Part shown: positions 34,242 to 42,913 of the stretch, in pieces | How positions within the stretch are numbered: the stretch's first letter is position 1 | Layout of the letters: the number at the start of each line of letters is the position of its first letter | NCBI GenBank assembly: GCA_045805605.1 | Contig: JBJMKX010000110.1 | Location: 1 to 64,000 of the forward strand | Reading direction: 5' to 3' | Source: DATBDE01 sp045805605 | GTDB lineage: Bacteria > Actinomycetota > Thermoleophilia > Solirubrobacterales > Solirubrobacteraceae | DNA length: 64,000 nucleotides | Position numbers and translations under genes: made by a program | Notes under the pieces: model-generated | Told to the model about the DNA's origin: nothing | Database searches by the model: none | Seen by the model: the letters and a program-made list of their open reading frames with translations, nothing else

Positions 34242-34988
34242 GTGCGGCCGCTGCTCCGACCGTCCGCGCGGGATGCGCCGGTGCACGACGGCGTGATCGA
34301 TCTCCTCGGCGGCCGCGAGCCCGAGATCACCGGCGGCGCCCAGCGGCTGATGTTCACCGACCTCGTGCCCGCGATCTACGAGCGTTGGTGGCGGCCGGGG
34401 CTCGGCCGGATCGCCAAGGGCGCGTTCGGACCCGGGATGGCGGACGAGCGCCGCATCGCCCGGCTTCTGCTCGGCCTGACGCCTGGCGACGGCGTGCTCG
34501 ACGTGGCCTGCGGGCCGGGCAACTTCACCCGCGACTTCGCGTCGGTGGTCGGGCCGACCGGCCTTGCGGTCGGCATCGACGCGTCAACCACCATGCTGGC
34601 GCGCGCGGTGCGCGACACGCCGGCGGGCGAGGACGACAACGTCGCCTATGTGCGCGGCGACGCGGTCGAGCTGCCGTTCCGCGACCAGAGCTTCGACGCC
34701 GTCTGCTGCTTCGCGGCGCTCCACATGTTCGCCGAGCCGTTCCGCGCGCTGGACCACATGACGCGGGTCCTGACCGCGGGCGGGCGCATCGCGATCCTGA
34801 CCTCCGTGCGCCTGCGCTCGCCGGTGCTGCGCGTGTGGAGCGACGTCGCGCAGCGGTGGGTGACCGGCGGCATGCGCCTCTTTGACCGCGGCGAGATCAC
34901 GAGCGCGCTGCGCGAGCGCGGCTTTGATCAGGTCAACCAGCGCATCAGCGGGTTCGCGCAGTTCGTGGGCGGCCGGTTGGGCCAGTAG
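34242..34988 (+). CDS. Class I SAM-dependent methyltransferase
   Basis: The product (about 248 residues) has motif I VLDVACGPGNFTRDF, the acidic post-I residue in VGIDASTTMLARA, DAVELPFRDQSFDAV (motifs II/III) and a final helix region. The N-terminal HDGVIDLLGG is typical of this ubiE-like family. The substrate is unknown. GTG at 34242 is preferred because the alternative at 34206 lies inside the preceding hairpin. Confidence 0.85.
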   Translation: MRPLLRPSARDAPVHDGVIDLLGGREPEITGGAQRLMFTDLVPAIYERWWRPGLGRIAKGAFGPGMADERRIARLLLGLTPGDGVLDVACGPGNFTRDFASVVGPTGLAVGIDASTTMLARAVRDTPAGEDDNVAYVRGDAVELPFRDQSFDAVCCFAALHMFAEPFRALDHMTRVLTAGGRIAILTSVRLRSPVLRVWSDVAQRWVTGGMRLFDRGEITSALRERGFDQVNQRISGFAQFVGGRLGQ

Positions 34989-35000
34989 CCTCGAGCGCCG

Positions 35001-35072
35001 ATGCCCGATCAGCTCGAGCTGCTTTCCCGGGGGCGAAAAGCGCCGTTCGCGACTTGGAGGACACAGACGTAG
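35001..35072 (+). CDS. Possible 23-residue leader peptide before xseA
   Basis: A short frame MPDQLELLSRGRKAPFATWR ends at a TAG 24 nt before the xseA start. It has no clear ribosome-binding site and no recognised relative. It is recorded because it fills the 108-bp gap between the methyltransferase and xseA. Confidence 0.2.
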   Translation: MPDQLELLSRGRKAPFATWRTQT

Positions 35073-35096
35073 CGATGGGCGAGCGGGAGAAGAACG

Positions 35097-36422
35097 TTGG
35101 CGGTTGAGCCCGGCACGCGCCCGGACGGGATCCCCGGCTCGAGCCTGCCCGGCCCGTTCGCCGTGGGCGAGTATGCGCAGAGGCTGCGCGACTGGCTGCG
35201 CGGCCGAGCGCGAGTGCAGCTGTTCGGCGAGGTGTGGTCGCTTCAGACCAGCCGGACCAAGGTCTACTTCGAGTTGCGCGACGTCAATGGCGCGATGCCT
35301 TGCTCGATGTGGCGCAACGAGTTCGAGGGGCTTCAGATCGACCGCGCCGCGCTGGCCGACGGGGTCGAGGTCGTCGTCGCCGGCGGGCCCGACTACTACC
35401 CCGGCTCGCACACCTCGTCGCCGTCGTTCTCGTTCCTCGTGGCCGACGTCCGCGTGGCAGGCGAGGGCGACCTGCTCGCCCAGCTCGACCGCCGGCGCAA
35501 GGCGCTCGGGGCGGAGGGGCTGCTCGAGCCGCAGAAGCGACTGCAGCGCCCGGTCCTCCCGCGCACCATCGGCGTGGTCACCGGCGAGCGTGGCAAGGCA
35601 CGCGACGACGTCATCGCCGGGCTGCGGCGCCGCGGCTGGGCCGGGCGGCTCGTGTGGGCGTTCGCCCCGGTTCAGGACCGCCACGCGGCGCCGGCGCTCA
35701 CGCGCGCCGTGCAGGACCTCGCCGCCGGCGGCGTGGACGTCATCGTGGTCGCACGCGGGGGCGGCTCGCTCGCGGACCTGTTCGCGTTCTGCGACGAGAC
35801 CCTGGCCCGGACGGTGGCGCTGCTGCCGGTCCCGGTGATCGCGTCGGTCGGGCACCACACCGACCGCACGCTGCTCGACGACGTCGCGGCAGTCAGCTGC
35901 TCGACGCCCACGCACGCCGCCGAGGCGGCCGTGCGCGTGGACTGCGCGGCTGCACGGGCGCAGCTCCTGGCCATGGGACGGCGGCTGTCGGTCCAGAGCC
36001 GGCGCGCGGTGCTCGAGCGCGCGCGCGGCCTGGCGCGGCTCGCACGCGCGCCCGCCGAGCACGTCGTCCGCCACCGCCGGCGGCTGCACCAGGAGACGCG
36101 CGAGATGCGCGCGAGCACGCGCCGCCGCCTGACCGACGAGCGGGCGCTGGCCCGCCGGCGCCTGCTCGTGCTCGAGCGCAAGGCCTCGGCCGCCACCGGC
36201 GCCGGCGTGCGCGAGCGGGCGCGCGACCTCGAGCGCCTGCGCCTCGCGCTCGATGCCCACGACCCCGAGCGCACGCTCGAGCGCGGCTTCGCGCTCGTCG
36301 AGGACGACACCGGCGAGCCGGTGACCGGCGCCGGCCGCGCCCGGAAGCTCGGGCGCTTCACCGTCCGCTTCGCCGACGGGCGCGTGCGGGCCCGCCGGGA
36401 CGACCAGGAGCGGCTGTTCTGA
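35097..36422 (+). CDS. xseA: Exodeoxyribonuclease VII large subunit
   Basis: The 441-residue protein has an N-terminal OB-fold (ARVQLFGEVWSLQTSRTKVY) and the catalytic core IGVVTGERGKARDDVI, VARGGGSLADLFAFCDE and SVGHHTDRTLLDDVA. A long coiled coil and a C-terminal ERGFALV end follow. ExoVII degrades single-stranded DNA from both ends. The TTG start has GGGAGAAG upstream. Its stop overlaps the xseB ATG by one base. Confidence 0.95.
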   Translation: MAVEPGTRPDGIPGSSLPGPFAVGEYAQRLRDWLRGRARVQLFGEVWSLQTSRTKVYFELRDVNGAMPCSMWRNEFEGLQIDRAALADGVEVVVAGGPDYYPGSHTSSPSFSFLVADVRVAGEGDLLAQLDRRRKALGAEGLLEPQKRLQRPVLPRTIGVVTGERGKARDDVIAGLRRRGWAGRLVWAFAPVQDRHAAPALTRAVQDLAAGGVDVIVVARGGGSLADLFAFCDETLARTVALLPVPVIASVGHHTDRTLLDDVAAVSCSTPTHAAEAAVRVDCAAARAQLLAMGRRLSVQSRRAVLERARGLARLARAPAEHVVRHRRRLHQETREMRASTRRRLTDERALARRRLLVLERKASAATGAGVRERARDLERLRLALDAHDPERTLERGFALVEDDTGEPVTGAGRARKLGRFTVRFADGRVRARRDDQERLF

Positions 36423-36661
36423 TGGGCGCGCAAGAGCGCACCTACGAGAGCGCCACCGCGCGGATCGAGGAGATCATCCGCCGCCTGGACTCCGGCGACG
36501 CAGGACTGCGCGAAACCCTCGATCTCGTGCGCGAGGGACGTGAGCTCGTCGAGTTCTGCGCCGCCGAGCTCGAGGCGGTCGGGCAAGGGCTGGAGGAGCT
36601 GCGCCTCGAGGAGCTGGTCGCGCGGCTCGAGGCGGGATCGCGAACCGCCGGGGCGGAGTGA
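36422..36661 (+). CDS. xseB: Exodeoxyribonuclease VII small subunit
   Basis: This 79-residue helical-hairpin protein carries the XseB pattern (YESATARIEEIIRRLDSGDA, LREGRELVEFC-like region). Several copies coat each XseA subunit. The ATG overlaps the xseA TGA (TGATG), and its own TGA overlaps the next GTG. Confidence 0.94.
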   Translation: MGAQERTYESATARIEEIIRRLDSGDAGLRETLDLVREGRELVEFCAAELEAVGQGLEELRLEELVARLEAGSRTAGAE

Positions 36662-37710
36662 GCACCTACGACGGCATCGCCGATCTCCCGCTGGAGATCG
36701 AAGGGTACGACCTCGAGCCGCTCGAGCGCGACGTCTCGTCGGCCTTCACCCGCCTCTCGACCGTCATCCACCTGCGCGGCGGCGACGAGGAGGGCGTCGG
36801 CGAGGACGTCACCTACGACGGCCTCGACCACGTCGCCTTCCAGGACGCCGGCCCGGCGCTGCCGCTTGCGGGGCGCTGGACGATGGCGTCCTTCGCCGAC
36901 CACCTCGACGGGCTCGACCTGTTCCCCGCGCCGCCGGTGCGTGACGTTTCGCGCCTGTACCGGCGGTGGGCGTTCGAGAGCGCGGCGCTGGACCTGGCCC
37001 TGCGCCAGGCGGGCCGGCCGCTGCACGCGGTGCTCGACCGCGAGCCGCGTCCGGTCACCTTCGTCGTCTCGCTGCGCCTGGGTGAGCCCGCATCCATCGA
37101 CCCTGTGCGGCAGCGGCTGGAGCACTACCCGTCGCTGCGCTTCAAGCTCGACCCCACGCCGAGCTGGACGCCCGAGCTAATCGCCGAGCTCGCCGCGACG
37201 GGCGCGGTCGACTCGCTCGACTTCAAGGGCGCCTACCGCGGCACGGTGGTCGACAACCCGTCTGACCCGGTGCGCTACCGCGAGCTGGCCGACGCCTTCC
37301 CGGACGCGTGGATCGAGGACCCCGACCTCGGCAACGATGCGGCGATGCATGCCCTCGACGGCGCGCGCGACCGCATTACCTGGGACGCGATCATCCACTC
37401 CGTCGCGGACGTGGAGGGGCTGCCGTTCCCGCCGAAGATGGTCAACGTCAAGCCGTCGCGGTTCGGGCCGTTGCGGGAGCTGTTCGCGGTCTACGACCAT
37501 CTCGAGCAGCGCGGCATCCGTGCCTACGGCGGCGGCCAGTTCGAGCTGGGCCCGGGGCGCGGGCACATCCAGTACCTGGCCTCGCTGTTTCATCCCGATA
37601 CGCCCAACGACGTGGCGCCGGGCGGCTACAACGCACCCGACGTGCCGCCGGGGCTGCCGTCGAGCCCGCTCGAGCCCCGGCCCGCCGTGGTGGGATTCCG
37701 GTGGGCGTGA
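36658..37710 (+). CDS. Enolase-superfamily (mandelate racemase/muconate lactonizing-like) enzyme
   Basis: The 350-residue protein looks like a two-domain enolase-superfamily member. Motifs are FKLDPTPSWT, VDSLDFKGAYRG, WIEDPDLGNDA (metal-binding acid), VNVKPSRFGPL and the C-terminal YGGGQFELGPGRGH. The substrate is unknown, and the usual KxK general base is not obvious. The GTG start overlaps the xseB TGA (GTGA), so it is part of that operon although no functional link is apparent. Confidence 0.75.
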   Translation: MSTYDGIADLPLEIEGYDLEPLERDVSSAFTRLSTVIHLRGGDEEGVGEDVTYDGLDHVAFQDAGPALPLAGRWTMASFADHLDGLDLFPAPPVRDVSRLYRRWAFESAALDLALRQAGRPLHAVLDREPRPVTFVVSLRLGEPASIDPVRQRLEHYPSLRFKLDPTPSWTPELIAELAATGAVDSLDFKGAYRGTVVDNPSDPVRYRELADAFPDAWIEDPDLGNDAAMHALDGARDRITWDAIIHSVADVEGLPFPPKMVNVKPSRFGPLRELFAVYDHLEQRGIRAYGGGQFELGPGRGHIQYLASLFHPDTPNDVAPGGYNAPDVPPGLPSSPLEPRPAVVGFRWA

Positions 37711-37952
37711 GGATCGCCCGCAGCTTCCGCGAGCGGCTGATCGGCCTGGCCTTCCTGGGCGAGCCGCCGGCCGAGGGCCTCCTCCTGCCGCGCACCCGCT
37801 CAGTCCACACGTTCGGCATGCGCTTCGCGCTCGACCTGCACTGGCTCGACGGCTCGGGCGAGGTGGTGCGCGTCGACCGCGCGGTGCCGCCGCGGCGAGT
37901 CAGGACGTGCCTGCGCGCGCGGTCGGTGTTGGAGCTCCCAGCGCACCGCTGA
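37707..37952 (+). CDS. DUF192 family protein
   Basis: An 81-residue protein with the DUF192 features: GLAFLGEPPAEGLLLPRTRS, SVHTFGMRFALDLHWLD (conserved HTFGM) and RVDRAVPPRRV. The function of the family is not established. The GTG start overlaps the previous stop (GTGA). Its 3' end overlaps the convergent TetR gene by 53 nt. Confidence 0.85.
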   Translation: MRIARSFRERLIGLAFLGEPPAEGLLLPRTRSVHTFGMRFALDLHWLDGSGEVVRVDRAVPPRRVRTCLRARSVLELPAHR

Positions 37953-38490
37953 CGGTCGCAAGCAACGCGCGCTCGGCCTCCTGATCGGTCATGCGTCCGG
38001 CGCTGACCTCGCGGCTGGCGGCATGGACGAGCTCGAGCACCACGGTCAGCAGCCACTCGACCGGGATGGAGTCGTTGAACGCCCCGTCGGCCTGCCCGCG
38101 GCGCAGGAGCGGCTGCAGGAGCCCGAGCACCGGCCCGTGCAGCCGGCGCACCTCCTCGCTCTCGCGCCGGGTGGTGATCGGAACGAGCGCATGGTGACGA
38201 GCGAGGACATGCCACGCCGCCTCGAGCACCCGCCGCAGCGCGTCGGCCGGGTCGCCCCGGTCGGGCTCGGCGGCACGCACCGCGCCGGCGGCCTCGGCCA
38301 TCGCGCGCTCGGTGACGGCGCCCACGAGCGCCTCGCGCGTCGGGAAGTGGACGTAGACGGTGGCCCGGACCACGCCGGCGCGCCGCGCGACCGCGGCCAT
38401 TGAGGCCTCGGGGTCGAGCGCGAGCTCCTCGACGGCGGCGTCGAGGATGCGCTCGATACTGCGCTGCGCGTCGGCGCGGAGGGCGGCCAT
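37900..38490 (-). CDS. TetR/AcrR-family transcriptional repressor
   Basis: The 196-residue regulator has an N-terminal TetR HTH (ILDAAVEELALDPEASMAAV, ARRAGVVRATVYVHFPTREA) and a variable ligand domain with VRRLHGPVLGLLQPLL and VHAASREVSAGRM. It is cotranscribed behind the MFS exporter gene; its ATG shares one base with the MFS stop (TGATG). Tandem CAGAC-type palindromes in front of the MFS gene are the likely operators, making this an autoregulated efflux operon. Confidence 0.9.
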   Translation of the reverse strand: MAALRADAQRSIERILDAAVEELALDPEASMAAVARRAGVVRATVYVHFPTREALVGAVTERAMAEAAGAVRAAEPDRGDPADALRRVLEAAWHVLARHHALVPITTRRESEEVRRLHGPVLGLLQPLLRRGQADGAFNDSIPVEWLLTVVLELVHAASREVSAGRMTDQEAERALLATVSGALGAPTPTARAGTS

Positions 38491-39875
38491 CAGTGCATCG
38501 TGACGGCCTGCGGGGCCTCGCGCAGGCGCGGCAGGAACCGGGCCGCCGCCGGCAGTACGAGCAGCGCCAGCACGAGCCCGGCGCCCGCGATCCCGGCCGC
38601 GGCCAGGAACGCGTCGCCGAGTCCGTCGACCAGGCCGCCCTGGGCACCGGCGATCGCGGTCGTCAGGAGCGCGATCCCGAACGCGCCGCCGACCTCGTGG
38701 CCGGTCGTGTTCAGGCCCGACAGCATCCCGGCGTCCTGCTCTGAGGCGCCGGTCAGGACGGCGATGGCCACCGACACCATCGCCATGCCCAGGCCGGCGC
38801 CGGCGACCACCATCCACGGCAGGACGTCGGCGACGTAGCTGCCGCTCTCGCCCATCGTCGACATCAGCGCCATCCCGGTCGCGGCGAGCGCGAACGCCAG
38901 CGCCATCGTCGCGCGCACGCCGTGCCGGCGGACGAGGTGCCCGGCCCCGTGGGCGCCGAGCGCGGTTGCGATGGCGATGGGCAGGAACTCGAGCCCCGCC
39001 TCGAGCGGCGTCGCCCGCAGGACCTCCTGCAGGTAGATCGAGGTGAGCAGGAACGCCCCGAACAGCACCGCCGAGGCGAGCAGCATCAGCGCCGCGCCGC
39101 CGCCGACGGCGCGATCCGCGAGCGCACCCAGGCGCACCAGCGGCCGCGCGGTGCGCCGCTCGAGCGCCGCGAACAGCGCGAGTCCGGCGAGACCGGCGCC
39201 GCCGAAGCCCAGCGTGCGGGCCGAGCCCCACCCGGCGTCGGAGGCGCCCCCGAGCGCGTAGAGCAGGGCGCCGAGGCTGGCGGTGGCGACGAGCGCGCCG
39301 CGCAGGTCGAGGCCGGCGAAGCGGGGCGGGGCCGGGTCGCGGCGAACCGCGCGCAGCACGCCGACGGCGACGACCGCGCCGATCGGCAGGTTGACGAAGA
39401 AGATCGCGCGCCAGTCGATGACGTCGGTCAGCACGCCGCCGAGCAGCACGCCGATCGCTGCGCCGGCGCCGGCGACCGCGCCCCACACGGCGAGCGCCCG
39501 GGCGCGCGCCGCGCCGGTGAACGCCGTCGTCACGATCGACAGCGCGGCCGGCGAAAGCAGCGCCGCGCCGATGCCCTGCCCGGCGCGCGCGGCATAGAGG
39601 GCCCCGGCGGTGGGCGCCAGCGCCGCCGCGGCCGAGGCGCCGGTGAAGAGCGCCAGGCCGGCGAGGAACACGCGCCGCCGGCCGAGCAGGTCGGCGGCCC
39701 GGCCGCCGAGCAGCAACAGCGAGCCGAACAGCAGCGAGTAGCTGGTGATCGTCCACTCGAGGTCGCCGCGGCCGATCCCGAGGTCGGTCGAGAGCGACGG
39801 GAGGGCGACGTTCACCGCGGAGATGTCGAGGATGACCATGAGCTGCGCGGCGCACAGCAGGACCAGCAGTGGCAT
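38490..39875 (-). CDS. MFS transporter, DHA2 (14-TM-type) drug:H+ antiporter
   Basis: The 461-residue exporter opens MPLLVLLCAAQLMVILDISA, a DHA2 family start. It has the motif A-like GGRAADLLGRRRVF between helices 2 and 3 and the antiporter motif C-like GGVLTDVIDWRAIFFVNLPIG region. Predicted role: proton-driven efflux of a small hydrophobic compound. AAGGAG lies 5 nt before the ATG. The promoter region contains two operator-like palindromes. Confidence 0.92.
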   Translation of the reverse strand: MPLLVLLCAAQLMVILDISAVNVALPSLSTDLGIGRGDLEWTITSYSLLFGSLLLLGGRAADLLGRRRVFLAGLALFTGASAAAALAPTAGALYAARAGQGIGAALLSPAALSIVTTAFTGAARARALAVWGAVAGAGAAIGVLLGGVLTDVIDWRAIFFVNLPIGAVVAVGVLRAVRRDPAPPRFAGLDLRGALVATASLGALLYALGGASDAGWGSARTLGFGGAGLAGLALFAALERRTARPLVRLGALADRAVGGGAALMLLASAVLFGAFLLTSIYLQEVLRATPLEAGLEFLPIAIATALGAHGAGHLVRRHGVRATMALAFALAATGMALMSTMGESGSYVADVLPWMVVAGAGLGMAMVSVAIAVLTGASEQDAGMLSGLNTTGHEVGGAFGIALLTTAIAGAQGGLVDGLGDAFLAAAGIAGAGLVLALLVLPAAARFLPRLREAPQAVTMH

Positions 39876-39892
39876 TTCGTCTCCTTGAAACT

Positions 39893-39908
39893 CGGACAGT
39901 AGTGTCTG
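39893..39908. promoter_or_regulatory. TetR operator, proximal copy
   Basis: CGGACAGTAGTGTCTG has arms CRGAC/GTCTG around 6 nt, 18 bp upstream of the MFS start codon. The second copy lies 27 bp further out, close to two and a half helical turns. Confidence 0.6.
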
Positions 39909-39919
39909 GCCTAGTAAAG

Positions 39920-39935
39920 CAGACGGTCGTGTCTG
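39920..39935. promoter_or_regulatory. TetR operator, distal copy
   Basis: CAGACGGTCGTGTCTG shows a perfect CAGAC-N6-GTCTG symmetry. The stretch between the copies contains TTTACT/TACTAG on the minus strand, a plausible -10 region, so repressor binding would cover the promoter. Confidence 0.6.
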
Positions 39936-39943
39936 AGTTCAAG

Positions 39944-39964
39944 GCATCAGGCGTCAGGCATCAG
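39944..39964 (+). repeat. Heptamer tandem repeat GCATCAG x3
   Basis: Three consecutive 7-mers (GCATCAG, GCGTCAG, GCATCAG) cover the stop codon end of the aldo/keto reductase gene. A related array of four GCATTAG units lies at the other end of the AKR/XRE gene pair. Confidence 0.75.
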
Positions 39965-40818
39965 GCCAGGGCCTCCAGCGCTTCGAGGTCCTCGTCGCCG
40001 AGGGTCAGCTCCGCCGCGGCCAGGTTCTCCTCCAGGTGGCTCAGGGACGAGGTTCCCGGGATCAGGAGGATGTTCGGCGCCAGCTGCCACAGCCAGGCGA
40101 GGGCGACCTGGGCCGGCGTCGCGTCGTGCTTCGCGGCGATCCGCTGCACGGCAGGCTGGTCGGCGATCCGGCCGTGGCCCTCTCCGAACGCCGACCCGAG
40201 CGGGAAGAACGGCACGAAGGCCAGGCCGCGGTCGCCGCACGCTTCGAGGACGTCGGCGTTCCCGCGCTCAAGGAGGTTGAAGCTGTTCTGCACGCCGGCG
40301 ATCTCGGTGAGGGACAGGGCATGCTCGAGGTCGCTGACCCCGACGTTGCTCAGGCCGATCAGCTCGATCTTGCCCTCCGTGCGCAGGTCCGCCAGGGTCC
40401 CCAGCGCCTCGTCGAACCCGTCGGGACCGGCATTGGGGACGCGCAGGTTGACGAGCGCAAGCCGGTCGACCGCAAGCGAGCGCAGGTTGGCCTCGACCTG
40501 GTCGCGCAGTTGCTCGGGCCGCTGGGCCGCCTGCCACGAGCGGTCGTCGCCGCGCACGAACCCGACCTTGGTGGCGATGCGCACGCGGTCCGGATAGGGG
40601 TGCAGCGCGGCGTGGATGAGCTCGTTGGCGACGTCGGGTCCGTAGAACTGAGCCGTGTCGATGTGGTCGACGCCGCGCTGCACCGCACGGCGCAGGACCG
40701 CGATCGCCTCGTCGCGGTCGGGGGCCGGCCCCCATACGCCCGGGCCGGGGAGCTGCATGGCGCCGAAGCCCATGCGGTGGATCGGGCGTCCGCCCAGGAG
40801 GAACGTGGTCTCGGTCAT
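39961..40818 (-). CDS. Aldo/keto reductase family oxidoreductase
   Basis: This 285-residue NAD(P)H-dependent reductase has a TIM-barrel pattern. Catalytic residues Asp and Tyr are in HIDTAQFYGP and Lys in RIATKVGFV. The usual catalytic His position is Asn (LALVNLRVPN). C-terminal LIPGTSSLSHLEENLAA binds the cofactor phosphate. The substrate is unknown. It is divergent from an XRE regulator that likely controls it. Confidence 0.88.
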   Translation of the reverse strand: MTETTFLLGGRPIHRMGFGAMQLPGPGVWGPAPDRDEAIAVLRRAVQRGVDHIDTAQFYGPDVANELIHAALHPYPDRVRIATKVGFVRGDDRSWQAAQRPEQLRDQVEANLRSLAVDRLALVNLRVPNAGPDGFDEALGTLADLRTEGKIELIGLSNVGVSDLEHALSLTEIAGVQNSFNLLERGNADVLEACGDRGLAFVPFFPLGSAFGEGHGRIADQPAVQRIAAKHDATPAQVALAWLWQLAPNILLIPGTSSLSHLEENLAAAELTLGDEDLEALEALA

Positions 40819-40868
40819 GCCGTCAACCGTGCGCTACGGTCGCCGGGGGGACAAGAGGAGCATCGATC

Positions 40869-41708
40869 GTGGGACCAGCACCACCACCCTCGACGGCCGG
40901 CCGGCGGGCGGAGCTGGCCGACTTCCTGCGCACGCGGCGGGCGGAGGTGGCCCCCGGCAACCTCGGGCGCGAGGCCAACGGACGGCGGCGTACGCCCGGG
41001 CTGCGCCGCGAGGAGGTCGCCCAGCTCGCCGGCGTGGGGCTGTCGTGGTACACGTGGCTCGAGCAGGGCCGCGACATCCGGCCGTCGGCGCAGGTGCTCG
41101 ACGCGATCGCGCGCGTGCTGCGGCTGGACGGCGCCGAGCGCGCACACCTGTTCCATCTCGCCCGCGTCGAGCTCCCACTGCCGGAGGGCAACTATCCCCG
41201 CGAGACCTCGCCGGCCTTGCGCGCGTTCGTGGACGGGCTCGAGCCAAACCCGGCGTACGTCACCGGACCGCGCGGCGACGTGCTGGCGTGGAACGCCGCC
41301 GCGACACGCGTCTTCCACGACTGGGGCGCAGAGCCGGTGGAGCGCCGCAACCTGCTGTGGTGGCTGTTCGTCGACCCGTCGTGGGATCGCTCGTCGCCGA
41401 ACTGGGAGTCGACGGCCAAGCACACCCTCGCCCGCTTCCGCGCCCAGCATGCGCGCCGGCCCGAGGACCCGAGCTTCGCCACGCTGGTCGAGGAGCTGTC
41501 AGAGGCGAGCCCCGAGTTCCGCGCCTGGTGGCCTCGACACGAGGTGATCGGCGAGCAGGCGGGCACGAAGACGATCGAGCACCCGGAGCTCGGGACGCTG
41601 CGACTGCATCATCTGCAGAGCACGCCCACAAGCGACCCCGAGTTGCGACTGACCATCTACGTACCCGCCGACGAGGCAACGCGCAAGGCATTAGGCATTA
41701 GGCATTAG
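40869..41708 (+). CDS. XRE-family regulator with MmyB-like ligand-binding domain
   Basis: The 279-residue protein has an N-terminal Cro/CI HTH (RTPGLRREEVAQLAGVGLSW, YTWLEQGRDIRPSAQVLDAI). Its C-terminal MmyB-like domain (FVDGLEPNPAYVTGPRGDVL, AWNAAATRVF) binds fatty acid-like ligands in characterised relatives. GTG at 40869 has AAGAGGAG 8 nt upstream. The last codons and stop are formed by a GCATTAG heptamer array (KALGIRH), so the C-terminus is probably repeat-derived. Confidence 0.9.
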   Translation: MGPAPPPSTAGRRAELADFLRTRRAEVAPGNLGREANGRRRTPGLRREEVAQLAGVGLSWYTWLEQGRDIRPSAQVLDAIARVLRLDGAERAHLFHLARVELPLPEGNYPRETSPALRAFVDGLEPNPAYVTGPRGDVLAWNAAATRVFHDWGAEPVERRNLLWWLFVDPSWDRSSPNWESTAKHTLARFRAQHARRPEDPSFATLVEELSEASPEFRAWWPRHEVIGEQAGTKTIEHPELGTLRLHHLQSTPTSDPELRLTIYVPADEATRKALGIRH

Positions 41709-41715
41709 GCATTAG
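41688..41715 (+). repeat. Heptamer tandem repeat GCATTAG x4
   Basis: Four perfect GCATTAG units in a row overlap the 3' end and stop codon of the XRE gene. They differ by one base from the GCATCAG units at the far end of the AKR gene. Confidence 0.85.
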
Positions 41716-41731
41716 GGGCAACAGGGACCGC

Positions 41732-42913
41732 ATGAAAGCGGTCACCTGGCATGGCAAGCGCGACGTCCGTGTCGACACGGTCCCCGACCCGTCGATCCAG
41801 GATCCGGCGGACGTCATCGTGCGCGTCACCTCATCCGGCATCTGCGGATCCGATCTGCACCTCTACGAGGTCCTCGGCCCCTTCCTCGAGGTGGGGGACA
41901 TCCTCGGCCACGAAGCGATGGGCATCGTGGAGGAGGTCGGCGCCGACGTCACCGAGCTCGCCCCCGGCGACCGCGTAGTGGTTCCGTTCAACGTCTCCTG
42001 CGGGACCTGCTTCATGTGCTCGCGGGGCCTGCACTCGCAATGCGAGACGACCCAGGTCCACGAGCAGGGCACGGGCGCCGCGCTGTTCGGTTACACGAAG
42101 CTGTACGGCGAGATCCCGGGCGGCCAGGCCGACTTCCTGCGCGTGCCGTTCGGCAACACGCTGCCGATCAAGGTTCCCGACGGTCCCCCCGACGACCGCT
42201 TCGTCTACCTCTCCGACGTCCTGCCCACCTCATGGCAGGCGGTCGAGTACGCGGCCATCCCCGACGGCGGGACCGTGTGCGTCCTCGGCCTCGGCCCGAT
42301 CGGCGACATGTGCTCGCGCATCGCGCTGCATCGCGGGCATCGGGTCATCGGCGTCGACCTCGTCGACGACCGGCTCGCCCGGGCTCGTGGCAACGGCGTC
42401 GAGACCCTCGACCTGCGCCAGCACCGCGACGACCTCGCCGACGTCATCCGGGGCATGACCGGCGGCCGCGGGCCCGACTCGGTCATCGACGCCGTCGGCA
42501 TGGAGGCTCACGGTGCGCCTGGCGCGAAGCTGGCGCAGCAAGTCACCGGGCTGCTGCCCGACAGCGTGGCCGCAAAGTTCATGCAGAAGGCCGGCATCGA
42601 CCGGTTGAACGCGTTGTACCTGGCGATCGACATCGTGCGCCGGGGCGGGACGATCTCACTCAGCGGCGTCTACGGCGGGATGGCCGACCCGCTGCCGATG
42701 CTGACGATCTTCGACAAGCAGATCCAGCTGCGGATGGGCCAGGCCAATGTCAAGCGCTGGGTCCCGGACATCCTGCCGCTGCTGACCGACGGCGACCCGC
42801 TGGGGACCGACTCCTTCGCCACCCACCACCTCACGCTGGACGAGGCGCCACAGGCCTACGGGATGTTCCAGCGCAAGGAGAACGGCGCGGTGAAGATCCT
42901 GCTTAATCCCTGA
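41732..42913 (+). CDS. Zinc-dependent alcohol dehydrogenase (formaldehyde dehydrogenase-like)
   Basis: This 393-residue MDR enzyme has the catalytic zinc site in SGICGSDLHLYE and GHEAMGIVEEVG. Structural zinc cysteines are in CGTCFMCSRGLHSQC, and the NAD loop in VLGLGPIGDMCSR. The long middle segment resembles glutathione-independent formaldehyde dehydrogenases. The substrate is not determined. It starts with ATG 16 nt after the heptamer array and ends inside the first copy of a hairpin repeat. Confidence 0.9.
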   Translation: MKAVTWHGKRDVRVDTVPDPSIQDPADVIVRVTSSGICGSDLHLYEVLGPFLEVGDILGHEAMGIVEEVGADVTELAPGDRVVVPFNVSCGTCFMCSRGLHSQCETTQVHEQGTGAALFGYTKLYGEIPGGQADFLRVPFGNTLPIKVPDGPPDDRFVYLSDVLPTSWQAVEYAAIPDGGTVCVLGLGPIGDMCSRIALHRGHRVIGVDLVDDRLARARGNGVETLDLRQHRDDLADVIRGMTGGRGPDSVIDAVGMEAHGAPGAKLAQQVTGLLPDSVAAKFMQKAGIDRLNALYLAIDIVRRGGTISLSGVYGGMADPLPMLTIFDKQIQLRMGQANVKRWVPDILPLLTDGDPLGTDSFATHHLTLDEAPQAYGMFQRKENGAVKILLNP

